DNA of 64,000 nt, from contig ONZQ02000018.1 in assembly GCA_900312665.1 (NCBI GenBank), forward strand, positions 210,264 through 274,263, written 5' to 3'. Each line of letters opens with the position of its first letter. The stretch's first letter is position 1. The notes under the pieces are model-generated. The model saw only the letters and a program-made list of their open reading frames with translations. It made no database searches and had not been told where the DNA came from. The position numbers and the translations under genes were made by a program. Shown here one piece after another: positions 1-11,768 of this stretch. This stretch comes from Cephalotrichum gorgonifer. Taxonomy: Eukaryota > Ascomycota > Sordariomycetes > Microascales > Microascaceae.

Positions 1-1983
1 GGGGAGCACCCTCGTGGGCTACAACTTTGGAGTCGCTGGCCCCTTTTGGTTTGCCGCTGGGTATGTATCTTTGCCAGCAACTCCCCCGTATTCTAGCTGG
101 AATGGTATTTCCTGACTGAATTGCAGATGCTCGCCCATGATTGTCTTCTTCTCTGTTCTGGGAATCGCCTGCAAGATGAGGGTGCCCAGCGCTCACACCC
201 TCCTCGAGATCATCCGCATCCGCTACGGCACTGTGGGCCACATTGTCTGGATCGTACTCTGCCTGATTAACAACATCATCGCCGTCGCCAACATGCTTCT
301 CGGCGCCAGTGCAGCGATTTCTGCAGTGTAAGCGACCCAAGCGTTCCCTATACTCTCCGCCCTTCTAACAACCTCCCCAGTTCCGGCATGCACGTCGTCG
401 CGGCCACGTTCCTCCTCCCCGTGGGTGTCATCATGTACACCTTTGTCGGAGGCATCAAGGCAACCTTCTTGACAGACTACTTCCACACTTTCGTCATCAC
501 CATCATCATCTGCTTCTTCACGGTGAAGGCCTTTGTCACTGAGGAGATCTCCTCGCCCGCCCACCTTTACGACCTGTTGGTGGCTGCCGGCGAAGCCCAC
601 CCTGTTGATGGGAACCATAACGGGTCTTACCTGACCATGGCCAGCCACGGGGTAAGTCTTGCGAGCCCCCCCCCTTTCTCTGTCTCTCCTCTCATCCCTC
701 CATTGGGGTCTCCCCAACCCGCTAACAGAAGCTTGCAGGGTATTCTGTTCGGCATAATCCACATCCTCGCCAACTTTGGCCTCGTCATCATGGACACGGG
801 TTTCTTCGTCAAGGCATTCAGTGCCACCCCGCAGGCCGTCGTCCCGGGCTACATCGTCGGCGGGATCGCCTACTTCGCCATCCCCTGGTGCCTCGGCACG
901 CTCATGAGCTCCATCGCCCTCGGCCTCGAGAACAGCCCCGTCTTCCCCACCTACCCGCGCCGCATGTCCCCCACCGAGGTCTCCAACGGCCTCGTGCTCC
1001 CCTACGCGGCCATCGCCATCGCCGGCAAGGGCGGCGCAGCCGCCATCCTCATCATCACCTTCATGGCCGTCACCTCGACCCTCTCCGCCCAGGTCATCGC
1101 CGTGTCATCCATCATAAGCTTCGACATCTACCGCCAGTACGTCAACAAGAGCGCCACCGACCGCGACGTCATCAAGTGGAGCCACATCGGCGTCATCTTC
1201 TTCGGCCTCTTCTCCGCGTGCTTCTCCACCATCCTGCACTACGGCAAGGTCGATCTCGGTTGGACGCTGTACATGCTCGGAGTGCTGACGTGCCCGGGCA
1301 TCTTCCCCACCACCTTCGCCATCCTCTGGAAGAAGCAGTCCACCGCCGCCGCCGTGGCCTCACCCATCCTGGGCATGCTGACGGGCCTCGGCGTCTGGCT
1401 CGGCACGGCCTACCACTTCTACGGAGAGGTCTCCGTCGCCTCGACCGGCCAGGCCGTCCCCTGCACGTGGGGCACCGCCGCCTCCGCCATTTCGCCCGCC
1501 GTCTATTCCATCATCATCTCCCTCGCCAAGCCCGCCAACTTCGACTGGGCCGACTTCCGCAAGGAGGACCTCGCGCTCAAGGACCAGAGCGACAAGGACG
1601 AGTCCGCCAGCAACTCCGCCGACGAGGGGCGGTCCAGCTACGAGGCCAACAAGGCTCACCTCAAGCGCTGGGGCCGCATCGCCTCCATCTGGTCGCTCGC
1701 CACGTTCCTGGGACACTGGGTGCTCTGGCCGCTCCCCATGTACGCGGCGAAGTATGTTTTCGAGAAGGGCTTCTACGTCGCTTGGCTGGTTATTGCCATT
1801 ATCTGGCTCTGGGGGACGATGTTTGTCACTGGTTTCTACCCCATAATTGACGGGTGGAAGCAGATTTGGGAGGTATACCAACTTTTGAGGAAGGGTGGAC
1901 CCAGTCAGCAGACCATTGAAGCGACAAGAGAAAATAGTTCGAGCGCAGGGGAGATTCCAGTTGAGGGAGAAAAGGGGTCATAG
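1..1983 (+). CDS. DUR3-like urea/proton symporter (5' partial)
   Basis: This is the C-terminal part of a sodium:solute-symporter-family transporter of the DUR3 type, which imports urea across the plasma membrane. The gene is cut by the left edge. Exons 1-60, 127-327, 381-651 and 739-1983 join in frame; the third intron (652-738) is 87 bp and free of stops, so an unspliced reading also stays open. The protein shows repeated hydrophobic segments (NNIIAVANMLLGASAAISAV at the first junctions, then ILFGIIHILANFGLVIMDTG and SPTEVSNGLVLPYAAIAIAG). The latter two are characteristic of fungal urea permeases. The tail after the last helices is hydrophilic and rich in Ser and Glu, as expected for a cytosolic C-terminus. 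No urease or urea amidolyase gene lies nearby. The family is firm; urea as substrate is by family resemblance. Confidence 0.9.
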
Positions 1984-2326
1984 ACAGATTGGATATAGGT
2001 TATTGAGTTATTTAACACGGGAGAAGTATGCGAGGTGCGATCCACCATGACAGATTGTATCAAGCATACCTGGATGCCACTGTGGAAGGAATCTATATGA
2101 CAGCACCGTGGGCACCACGAATGAGCGATGTGAGGCAGAGGCTTCTGGCGTTTGGGTGACCTTTGTGCAATACTTGGTATGACTTTTGGGGACCACCGGG
2201 AAGAGAAATATTGGCCACTTGGTAGAGTACAAGTTCTATTTCTCTGGCATTTATCATCGCACATTTCCGACAGTAGACGTATCGCAGCAGTGCATCCATC
2301 GCTTCAAACTCATCATTCGTTTGGAA
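1984..2326. other. Convergent intergenic spacer
   Basis: This spacer separates the 3' ends of the transporter and the kelch gene. I see no further gene in it; short open frames here are not supported. Confidence 0.6.
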
Positions 2327-3383
2327 TTAGTTAAAGTCCAGCTTCCACACGTCTCCCAGTCGCTTGTTATCTTCATTTAGGCCACCATGAACCAGGATCG
2401 CGTCGCCATCCTCGACCACGTCAGCATCGAACCACCCTCGCGGCTCGGGGGTGGCGTCCCCAGCCGCTGCGATCTTCTGCCATCCTCCTTGCTCAACATC
2501 CCAAGCCCAAGCATCAGACAGCATCTTTCCGGCGCCGGCATGTCCGAGTGAGCTTGGATCTCGCTCGCCAAACATCGTGACCAGGTATCCCTTGCCACGC
2601 ACAACGACTGGCAGCAAGGTAGAAACACTCCTGGCCTCTGGTCCCTGTACGCCATCCGGAGTGTAGCTGATGGTGCTCCAAGAGCTCGCGGATATATCAA
2701 AGACGTCTAGGGCGCCGCCCTGCTCTGTATTGCCGTCGAAGCCATTGATGCGGTAGACCTTCTCCTCGAGGTAGGCGACCGAGGCACCACCTCTGGCAGG
2801 CGCAGGTGCGGATGGTAGCTCGGACCAGGTCCTAGCCTTGACATCAAACACCCAGAGGTCCGACAGCCGCCCCGACTCCGGGCAGCCAGAGTGCACGAAT
2901 ACCTTGTTCTTGCCATCCGAAGTGACGCAGTGGTAGCTTCGTCCCGCCGGATAGGGTGCCGCGGAGTCAGCAGGCTTGACCAGACTCCACTTAGCAGACC
3001 CAACGTCATAGCGCCAGAGCGCACCGCTTTCCTCGATGGGCCTCATCTCAAGGCCGCCGCGGCCCGAGAAGATCCAGATGTTTCCGTTGGCAGTTGTGCT
3101 GGGACTGCCGACGCGGGGGATCGGGGCTTCCGCCGGGGCGGGAAGCGTCTGAACACTCGATTCTGTGGAACTGATTAGTGAAATATAGCCATAATTTCAT
3201 TCATGATTCCTTACCTGACCCATTTGCAATCGCGACGACATCCACCTCATTACCGACTGGCTCCCTCGGCTTCAGCTCTCCACCAAAGATGTAAGTGTTC
3301 TGCCCTACAACTGACACGGCCTGCGAAGATCGGTAGAGGCGTTGGCTAGACGCCACACGGGTCCATTTTGCAATAAAGCTCAT
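2327..3383 (-). CDS. Kelch-repeat beta-propeller protein, nitrile-specifier-like
   Basis: Two exons (3383-3215 and 3162-2327, intron 52 bp ending in CACAG) give a 334-residue protein with no signal peptide or membrane helix. It is built of kelch-like blades: repeated motifs such as YIFGGEL near residue 35, NIWIFSGRGGLE, WRYDV, KVFVHSGCPESGRLSDLWVF, VYRINGFDG and ILVHGG near the C-terminus fit a six-bladed propeller that makes up the whole protein. The first blade resembles plant and fungal nitrile-specifier/thiocyanate-forming proteins more than kelch proteins with a BTB or F-box domain, neither of which is present. Function in this fungus is not known. It is divergent from the next gene, a Zn2Cys6 factor, across about 490 bp. 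Confidence 0.85.
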
Positions 3384-3875
3384 ATTGAATACTCAGAAAA
3401 AGATAATATATAGCTTAAATAGACGAAACAATCATGAGATGCGCTGCCGTGGATGCTTTCGGGGGGGACAACCACCTTTTTCAAGCTCATGAGGGTGGCT
3501 CTATGCAGGAGGTACATGTCCACGTAAGCGGAGGCCGGATCCCGATTACATAACAATGTGCCCGAGGGAGGCGAGGGAGGACCGACTCACTCCCAATCAA
3601 AATTCATGCTTGGATTGATGTTGGAGAGACGGTTCCGCTGACATAGCGACCAGCATGGGCCTAATGCATGTTTCAGGTCCATAGTGGAGCCTGACTCCAA
3701 ATGAGATCTATTCTCGAGTTTCCCAAAATTATGTAATCGGAATGTCGAACTCCGATCCTTCATTTGTGTCCGTTTTGTCGTCGTTTATGCAACTAACTAC
3801 CTCGCCCACGGACTCCGACCATTCCGACAACACCAGGGGCTACCTCCCACACAATCTACACATTGATGTCCCACC
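3384..3875. other. Divergent promoter region, kelch gene / Zn2Cys6 factor
   Basis: This 492-bp stretch separates two divergently oriented start codons. I see no gene in it, only AT-richer sequence expected to hold both promoters. Confidence 0.5.
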
Positions 3876-6109
3876 ATGCCCCCCAGACGGGCATGTGATA
3901 TCTGTTTCAAGAGAAAGGTACATAAGAGTTCCACCTGCTCCGTTTCGGTGAGCGTCGCCTCCATAAGGAGTCCGCTGATACCGATACCTGCGCTCATGTT
4001 AGATCCAATGCTCCATACCGAATCCAGACGCTCCTTGCAACTGGTGCAGCCACCAGCGTATTGACTGCACTTTTACAAGGGAGCCACAGAAGAAAAAACA
4101 GGTCTCGTAAGTCGAGATGATCAAACCATCTAACTTCCCCAGCAAACTGTTAATCAAGGGAGATACTACAAGCAGGGTCACACCGGAAGCCGTCAATGAA
4201 TTATACCATCGGATCGAGCAGCTAGAGGCAGACTTGGCTCGAAGAAATGAACAGACTCAAATCCAGAGCCAAGCATCATCCCCCGCCACAATCGGCACAG
4301 CAACTCGTACCATCCAGCCGGGCGGATCTAGTGAATATGGGCTTTCCCCGGCTGTCTCCGTAAACGTCTCTGAGACGGCCTATCATACATCACCTGCCGT
4401 CTCGTCACACGCAAGTCCCATTAGCCCCCGTCTCGATACTGAGCTACTCTGTTTTTCCGAACATGTAGGGCTAAGTTGGTACTTCAAAGGAATGCCAATC
4501 CTATCAGAAAGGGGTCGGGAGTGGATGTCATCAAGGACCGGGAGAGTAGTCGACTTGGACAAGTTCCTGTGTTTCAACTTACTGGTGGACCGGCCCTCAT
4601 CGACCACGTTGCCAACACAGTCTAATAATGCCCCTCATCAAAGACATGGCGAGCTGCCCGAAGAGTACACGACGCACAAGGCCATAGACATCCTCTATAG
4701 TTCAAGTCTCCGACTGAATTTCCCGGTTCCTGACCGAGATCACTTCCGGGCAACCATTACAAAAGGCTATGGACCTGCAGCACAATCGCAAGCACCAGCC
4801 AAGGCATGTGTCTGGGCCCTCCATGCCATCACGAGCCGCTTGCAGCGGGCTTGGAATCCCAGTCTCCTTACAGACGGAGAAACCTGTGCTAGCAGAGCAC
4901 AAGCTCTTTTGGGAATCGCGGAAGAATCAAGCATAGAAGCTCTTCAAGCCGTCCTCCTCCTAGTAAGTTAAATACATGTGCCAAGTTAGCTCCAAGTTGA
5001 GAGTAAACCAAAAGACTCATCATGATTTGCAGCAAACGTATAGAGCGTCCACAGGCCAATGGCGAAGTTCTAGTCTCCTGCACCCACTGGCCTGTCGGAT
5101 GGTATGCGACCTTGGCGGTCATTTCTTCCAATCGAGAGAACCTCCCTCCGCGGAAAGTTCCTTCGCAGAACGCCAGCACCACCATGTCAAAGGGCTCTTC
5201 TGGTTGTGTTACGTGCTAGATAAGGATATTGCACTCCGTTCAGGGAGACCCCCACTCCTCACCGAAGATTACTGCGATTTGACACTGCCGGAGAGCGGTT
5301 CGGCCACCGAGGAGCTCACTTGCCATCTCCCCAACGAACCTCGCCTGAGCATGATAAAGGAGAAGACCTGCCGTTTGCTGTATTCCCCACGGGCCTTAAG
5401 AATCTCGGACAGCCAGCTTCTGCTGAACATTCGACAGCTAGACCACGAGCTTGAACAGTGGAGGCGGTCTATTCCCGTCTCGATACGGCCGAGACTCACT
5501 ATTCGTTCAGATCAGCCCTTGCCGTCGCCCGACATTAGCACCTCGCAGATCATGCAGCATATCAAGTTGCAATTAGACTATCACTACACGCTAACGGTCA
5601 TCCATACGGCAGTTAGGAGGTGCGGTCCTACCAACGAAGATGAGAGCCTACCGGAAGACCTCCACAGCGTTGTTCACTCAAGCATTGACCTCTCCCTCGA
5701 AGCTGGTCGCTCGACGCTATTCTTCCTCAGGGCGGCTATGGACATCTTGGAGGAGGAGGCATTCCGGTAAGCCACCCGAGACTCTTGTCTTTCACCGGGC
5801 CGAGGCGGGAGAACCCAACGCGTAAGTTGATATACCTCACTAATCAGGACTGGCAGGCACATTTCCTTCTACGCACCAATAGCCGCCATGGCATTGTTTG
5901 TCAACATCCTCATCCACCCTCTTGATCCACGAGCACGGGCCGACTTGGAGATCTTGGTCGTAGCTGTGGGGACTATTGGGAGCATCCCATCACGCCTGCT
6001 GTCTACCTCTGAGATGGAATATATACACGGAATCAACGATTTCATTGTGGATCTTTTCCGTCTTGGTAGTTGCGCTGTCTGGAAAGCCCAAAAGGGGGAC
6101 TGGCCTTGA
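3876..6109 (+). CDS. Zn2Cys6 transcription factor
   Basis: Five exons (3876-3917, 4003-4106, 4143-4962, 5033-5766, 5857-6109) sum to 650 residues. The zinc cluster is split by intron 1: CDICFKRK in exon 1, then IQC, PCNWC and DC in exon 2, giving C-X2-C-X6-C-X8-C-X2-C-X6-C. A short coiled-coil linker follows (NELYHRIEQLEADLARR), then the fungal transcription-factor domain with the typical QTYRASTGQWRSSSLLHPLA and LFWLCYVLDKDIALRSGRPP motifs. Intron 2 is only 36 bp by this model (perfect GTAAGT donor, CTAAC branch site, CCCCAG acceptor) and holds an in-frame TAA, so it must be removed. The target genes are unknown; the divergent kelch gene and the adjacent SnoaL-like gene are possible targets. 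Confidence 0.88.
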
Positions 6110-6176
6110 CCACCGACATCGTCCTCTCCCTTACGTTCTTACAGCCGGATATCCCTAGATCCCCTCCCCTCCCAAA

Positions 6177-6895
6177 TCACCCAGCCACATTCGGGAACTG
6201 TTCCCCTTGATCCCACTACAACAAGTTAGTCGCTGGGCAATACACTAAGCCCGAGATGAGCTGTGACTTACGTGCTCGGCAATACACCCCCCTTCCCACC
6301 TAAAACGGTCCACGATATTCCCAAACGAGCTCCGGTAGTTCACCCAGCTCATGTCGCCCTCAAAGTGTGTTCGGATGAGGGTCAACTGCTGGCCGCCCCA
6401 GAACGGGCCGAGGATGTCCAGTGCGTTGGCGAAGCCATTCTGCGCCAAGGGGTTGTGATTCTAGCGAGAACCGCCCGTCAGCGAGAAGTCTATACGTATA
6501 TATAACCACCAGACGCACCCTCCCAGCGTTTGCTCGGCAAGAACATTTTCTGCCGACGCCGGAATGAAAGACGCCATGAAGCAACGCGGGGGCTCCCGGG
6601 AGGGAGAAGGGGGGGGGGTTAGTTAAAAACTGACGATGTAGTCTTCGACGATGTACTTGAACGCCTCCGAGATGTCCGCCTCGGTGATGAAGGCCTGCAC
6701 GAATTGGTCGAACAGCGCCTCAGTCTCCTCCTCCGTCGGCGGGGGGTCCTGGCGCTGGCACGGCTCCGGGGTTACGATGCCCTGGCGCGCCGCAATGACC
6801 CGACTGGGAGCCTCGACGGCCGTTCCCGTGCCGCTAGGGGCCGCGAGGGCGAACGGGGACAGAAGAAGGGCGGCGACGACCGTCAAGGAGCGCAT
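6177..6895 (-). CDS. Secreted SnoaL-like (NTF2-fold) protein
   Basis: Three exons (6895-6635, 6460-6272, 6215-6177), all joined in phase 0, give 162 residues. The N-terminus is a clear signal peptide (MRSLTVVAALLLSPFALAAPS). After a short proline-rich stretch the protein continues ALFDQFVQAFI..EAFKYIVEDYI|NHNPLAQNG and ends EHWDQGEQFPNVAG. The YI-HNP motif, the WW-like aromatic stretch and the terminal HWD are typical of SnoaL-like polyketide-cyclase/ketosteroid-isomerase-fold proteins. Bacterial relatives close polyketide rings, but many fungal secreted members have no known reaction. The gene lies tail to tail with the preceding Zn2Cys6 gene (67 bp between stop codons). The first donor is GTCAGT, slightly non-consensus. 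Family assignment is fairly firm; activity is unknown. Confidence 0.82.
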
Positions 6896-9164
6896 TTCGT
6901 ATTGTTCGTTTTCAAGGGTTCGTGGTGAGGCAGTCTTGGGTTGGCGTCCAACGGTGGGGGTGCGACCACTTGAGGGGGACTCGGGGATGTTTTAAGAAAA
7001 CGTCATCCGTGGTTATGATTATAGTTGTGTTTATATTTCCGGTGTGAATCGGGGGGGAATGTTTCCACGCGGACGATCCGCAGAATGAAATCGCATTTAT
7101 CCGAGCGAGATGCATTCCGGCACATCTTGACCTGCCCGGTAAATGTAGCACATCTCCCAATGGCGTTTGAGGAAATCGTCTACTTAATATAAAAGATAGC
7201 TTGATGAGATGGAGCCAAGATCCTGGGTTTGGGACCGGCTTAATGGCGATATTGCGGACGGATGGAGGTTGTAAGGGGCGGGTGCTCCCGCCAAGCTAAA
7301 CGTAAATTAGGATATATTGAGACGGAATAGTTTGAATTATGGCTGTCGGTGGCGTGTTAACACGTCAACCTACGAAACAATTTTTAATACCATCGGTTTC
7401 TTGGGGAGGTTCGGTCTAATCTCGAACCTAAGCCTGCAGTTTACAATCAAGACACTCGAATCTGATAGTCCGAGACCTTGTGAACGGCATTAGATCATAT
7501 TATACAGATATTAGTCTTAATCCACTAGTAGGGACCTGTATTTGTAGTCCTCTCCCGGGCCCGGCGCCTACACATGGCAGATTGCATTTCACTCTGTGCG
7601 CTAATACGCTAAATTCGTCTCATGCTAGGCCCCAAGATGAATGCGGAAGAAAAGAGACGCCCGCTCGCAATCGCAAACGAAATACACGTTTAAGCAAACG
7701 ACGATCTGTCTTCAATATCTCCGTGCTATAGCCATATGATGTCTTCCACTCCCTTATCCTCAGCACGAGAACCCGGGGGCAACTCAACGGCCCGCGGGAG
7801 AAATGCTTACCGAGCCTCAGCTCTCAAGTGAGAAGTTCTACGACATGGGTAGAGCAGCATGCGGTCGTTATATCGGGGGATATCTGTTATACACCAGCCA
7901 TTCGAGACAATCCTTCCCTCCGAGGCATCTGGGGTTTCTGATGGAGGGGTCAGGGTCTGGTGAAATGGTATTGTGCTTCTGCTTTTGTTGAAATTGCGCA
8001 TCGAGGGACCGGTGATCATCTCTTGAAGACTGGCAAGCTTAGACATGTAGTTCTCCGGTGGCTGCGAGGGCCGGAATGGACGAATGAAGTCCGTAATGTT
8101 ATGAGAGCGGGGTGCCCTAACTTCTACCTGGGTGGGGCACAAGTTATTTCTATATTCACGTATGTTTCAACCAACGCCAACGTTGTTGAAGTGGGGCTCT
8201 ATTATGAGAAGGTCCGCGAGCTTGTCGGTATCTCCCCCCTGCCGACCGCTTGTCGCCGCCCCTTGCCGAAGATCGATATCTTCAAAATATCCTCCTATGG
8301 ACGAGGCCTACAGGACCCCTGGTCCTAATCTACTTCTGCCTCAGCTTATGATAAAAAAAGGTATCTGCTTGCGGGGCGGTTAATACATACCTTCACCGCC
8401 AAGTATCTCCTCATTTTCGTGGGCGGGGACCATTCAGCGTCGTCATCCGCCTCCCCACTTCCATTGGCCGGAGGTCTGGGCTAGAGACAGGGGTTGTTGG
8501 CAGGATACCACGACACAACAGCCGGCACAACAGCCGAGGCCTGACATGTGCAACGAACTTCCACGGCCCCTGTTGCCAGTCGGTTTCACAAGCCGGTTAT
8601 ACTCCGCCGAATGACGTCCCTCATACACTCCATTGATCGATGGAAGTGAATCTAAAACGGAAGAGACCCCGGCGTTTGCATCCCTTGCCCATTAATTGTA
8701 CGGAGTATATCAATATGAGTGCTGTTATAAGGCAGGGATACATGTTTCCTCGGCGCTAACTGCCAGGGTAAACACCCCCTCGCGCCGCGCCATCGATGTG
8801 GATACTCATTATCCGCATTCCACTCCTCTGACGACGGGTGTATCCGCCAAGAACCTCAATACCCGTTTAACAGGGGTTAGGATTGGTTGATGGAGAACAT
8901 GCGAGGTTGTCGTGGGCCGCAGGAAGCGATCAACAGCACTGGGGCGGTGATTGACAAGCGTGGGCCGCGATGTTACCCAGCTAGCTAGCTCCATCTACGA
9001 GCCCCTCTTTTCTTCTCATGCGCGTGCGATGCTTTTCTCCACCCTCCGTGCGCAATTTAAGGAGAATGTGGCGCTGACTCAACTATTATTATATTCTCAA
9101 TCGGCGATCTACTGCAGAAGGGCAGGGGCAACCCTGATGCCGAAGACCGAGTTCGAGTAGCCTT
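6896..9164. other. Gene-poor stretch
   Basis: About 2.3 kb without a gene I can support. Open frames of 60-120 codons occur on both strands (for example 7807-8142 minus and 7960-8328 plus, which overlap each other), but none has a family signature, a signal peptide with a consistent exon model, or codon use like the neighbouring genes. Confidence 0.5.
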
Positions 9165-10857
9165 TCACACCACGGCCGGCCGCTTCTCTATCCGGAGCCA
9201 CATGTCCTCGAAGAAGCTGACACCCCCCTTGATCTTGTATTGTGCCGGCTGCTCCCTGTTCACAATCTCCACCTTGAACGACCTGAGGAACTGCAGCGGC
9301 GTCTTGAACAGCTCCATGTTGGCGATGTCCCTGCCGAGGCACACCCGCGCCCCGTACCCGAAGCCCATGTTGTACTTCTGGAACTCGCGCGCCCTCTCCG
9401 CATCGAGCCACCTCTCGGGCCGGAACTCGTCCACGTCGTCGCCGTAGATGCCCGCGTCGCGGTGGACGAGCCACGGGTTGCAGGTGACCTCCGCCCCCTC
9501 GGGCACGAACTTGCCGAACAGCTCCATGCCGCCCGCGGGGACCAGGCGCGGGAAGATGTTGGGCGCCGAGGGGTTGAGGCGCATGCTCTCGCGCACGCAC
9601 GCGACGTAGTACGGGCAGCTGGCGAGGACCTCGTCGTACTGTGGCATGGCCGAGAGGCTGCCGGCGCGGGTGGCGGCGTCGAGCTCGGACATGAGCTTTT
9701 CGTAGACGGCCGGGTCGGCGAGGAGGTGGAGCATGAGGGCTTGGAAGGCGGTCCCTGTCGTGTCCGCGCCCGCTAGGAGGACGAGGAGGATTTCGGCTTT
9801 GATGTAGTTTAGGTCTAGGGGCTTGCCGTCTTCGTCCCGTGCTTCGATGAACCTATATTGTTCGTCAGTGTCGGCGGTGCCTAGGATTAGCCACTGCACT
9901 GGTGGGACGTGAAAGTAGTCGAACTCACGTCTGGAGAAGATCAACCCGTCCACCGGTCGTGCCGGCCTCAATATCCTTGTAACGCTGTTCGATAAGCCGG
10001 TCGCGGAATCGCATGAGGTTCCCAATGCCCGATTCCTGCTCGGGGCTCGCAACCATGTATTTCCCCAAGAACGTGCTCTTAATCCAATTCGTCATGGGAT
10101 ACAGCCGAGCCATTATCCCGAAGGGAACCAGGCCGTTGTGGAACCCCTGGATCAGCCCCCCGACGTCCTTCCCCTGCTCCACGAACCCAAACGGCGCGCC
10201 GAAGCCCACCTCGGATATGATGTCGTACGCGACGTACACGGCCCAGGGCGAGAAATCCAGCGGCTCGCGGGTAGCGGCGAACTTTTCGTCGAGGCGGCTT
10301 ATCCAGCGCGCGATCTGCTCATCGATGAGGGGCTCCATCTTCTTGACGTTAGAGAAGCTGTAGGGCCCCGCGGCGATCTTGCGGAAGCGCGCGTGGACCT
10401 TGGCGTCCTGCATGTTGAAGAGGGACTCATCCTTGCCGAAGCTGCCGGTGATGTAGTGCTGCGACTTGGAGGCGTTGCGGTTGTAGATAGTGGGGAGCTT
10501 GGTCGCGTCGCTGACGAGAAGCATAGTAGGCGTGATGCGGATGACGGGGCCTGGACAGACATGAGAATGGGGTCGTTAGTCGTGATTAGTTCTCTCGCCA
10601 GAAAGGTCAAATCGATCGGGACTGAAAGGCGACGGGTCGTACTTACCATGCTTCTTGTGGAGCTCCCTAAAGGTCTGGGGCTCGTCTTCCTTGAGGTTGT
10701 GGTAGGTGATCCATAGTCGCGTGACGCTGCCCCAGAACGGGCCGGGGAATTTGGCGAGCGGGTGAAAGAAGCGGTAGTACACGACCTGGTACAGGACGTT
10801 CCAGGTCGAGTATGCCCCGACGAGGAGGGCTAGGTTGGTGATGCTGAGCAGCGCCAT
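9165..10857 (-). CDS. Cytochrome P450 monooxygenase, pisatin-demethylase-like
   Basis: Three exons (10857-10647, 10550-9929, 9852-9165) give 506 residues. The start is the ATG at 10857; the in-frame TTG nine bases upstream is not needed. An N-terminal hydrophobic anchor (LLSITNLALLVGAYSTWNVLY) is followed by the fungal hinge FFHPLAKFPGPFWGSVTRLW, placing it on the ER membrane. The I-helix AGADTT, the K-helix ESMR, the FRPERW region and the heme loop FGYGARVCLG with the axial Cys near residue 449 are all present and intact. The sequence is of the broad fungal pisatin demethylase / benzoate-hydroxylase-like type; substrate cannot be read from sequence. It is divergent from the rhodopsin-fold membrane gene, about 900 bp away. 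Confidence 0.95.
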
Positions 10858-11768
10858 ACTCGCCAAACGGAACTCACGACACCTCTGCTATATGCTGACT
10901 CAAAACTCAGCACGAGGTAGAAATCCCGAGTGGATTTCCGAGCGGGGCTGTAACAGAGTCTCGGCAATTGGGGGAGGGGGGAATACGAAATGCTGAATAC
11001 CATGCCCTCTCCTCGGTGGACCGGAGGAAGGAAGAAGAGTCGAGAGAAGAGTTGAATTCACTACGGAGCCGAGATATCAAGAGAGATAATCTTTCCTTTT
11101 CACGAACGCACATGTAACCCCAAACGGTCCGAAGCCCTTTTGTCCCCTTCAAGTTGGGGGGGGGGGGGAGAGGTCCTTTCGGCTGCGGACAGCGCATCAT
11201 CGGGGACACTCATGACCCTGGGAGCCCCGCTGCATTCAGGGGGTGCCCAGTCAGTCTTGAGGGAGAGATCGGCGATTGCAGGGTTCCCGCCGAACATGGT
11301 GCTCCGTTCTAATATCGGGGTCCCTCCCCGGTGGGGCCGGCGGAGGATTGTTTTGCAGCGGTATGAAATCTCGTCCTACCCCCACTTCGGAACCTGAGCA
11401 AGGATAATCCACAGGCTGAGCCTCATGGTAGGTAGGATAACTCCGACGGCCCCACAGCTGGACCCATGCTCGAGTTTGGTACCGATGTCCCGAGTGGGTA
11501 CACCATGCTCGCGTGCGTTACACAGGCGTTTGTCGAACGGTGACAGGAATGCTGATCGCAGCGAAGTCGAAGGCAGACCCCCTGAATCAAGTCTAGCAGC
11601 TGGAGAGGAATTTTCAAATTCCGGCATGGCACCCGGGGTATGTATATCTGGCATGGCCGGCCTTGCGTCTTGATGTCGGCCCATCCCGTCTTTAGCCAGT
11701 CTTTTTCTTCTTCCTTTCGGTTGCTTTAAATCGGTTGGGCTGTACGGTCTATTCTGTTCTGCTTCGAA
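10858..11768. other. Divergent intergenic region with a G13 homopolymer
   Basis: This 911-bp region lies between the P450 and the rhodopsin-fold gene. It holds a run of 13 G at 11156-11168 and no gene I can support. Confidence 0.5.

Noticed and set aside
888..1850. 320-codon frame rich in Arg/His/Pro overlapping the urea transporter
   Set aside because: It is a shifted reading of the GC-rich transporter exon; composition is typical of shadow frames and no domain is present.
7807..8142. 111-codon minus-strand frame in the 6.9-9.2 kb gap
   Set aside because: No family match or supporting exon structure, and an overlapping plus-strand frame of similar length exists; likely chance.
9109..9600. 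Long Arg/Gly/Ala-rich frame on the same strand as the P450
   Set aside because: Out-of-frame reading of the P450 heme-domain exon.
10138..10716. 192-codon plus-strand frame opposite the P450
   Set aside because: Antisense shadow of GC-biased P450 coding sequence; crosses the P450 intron without consequence.
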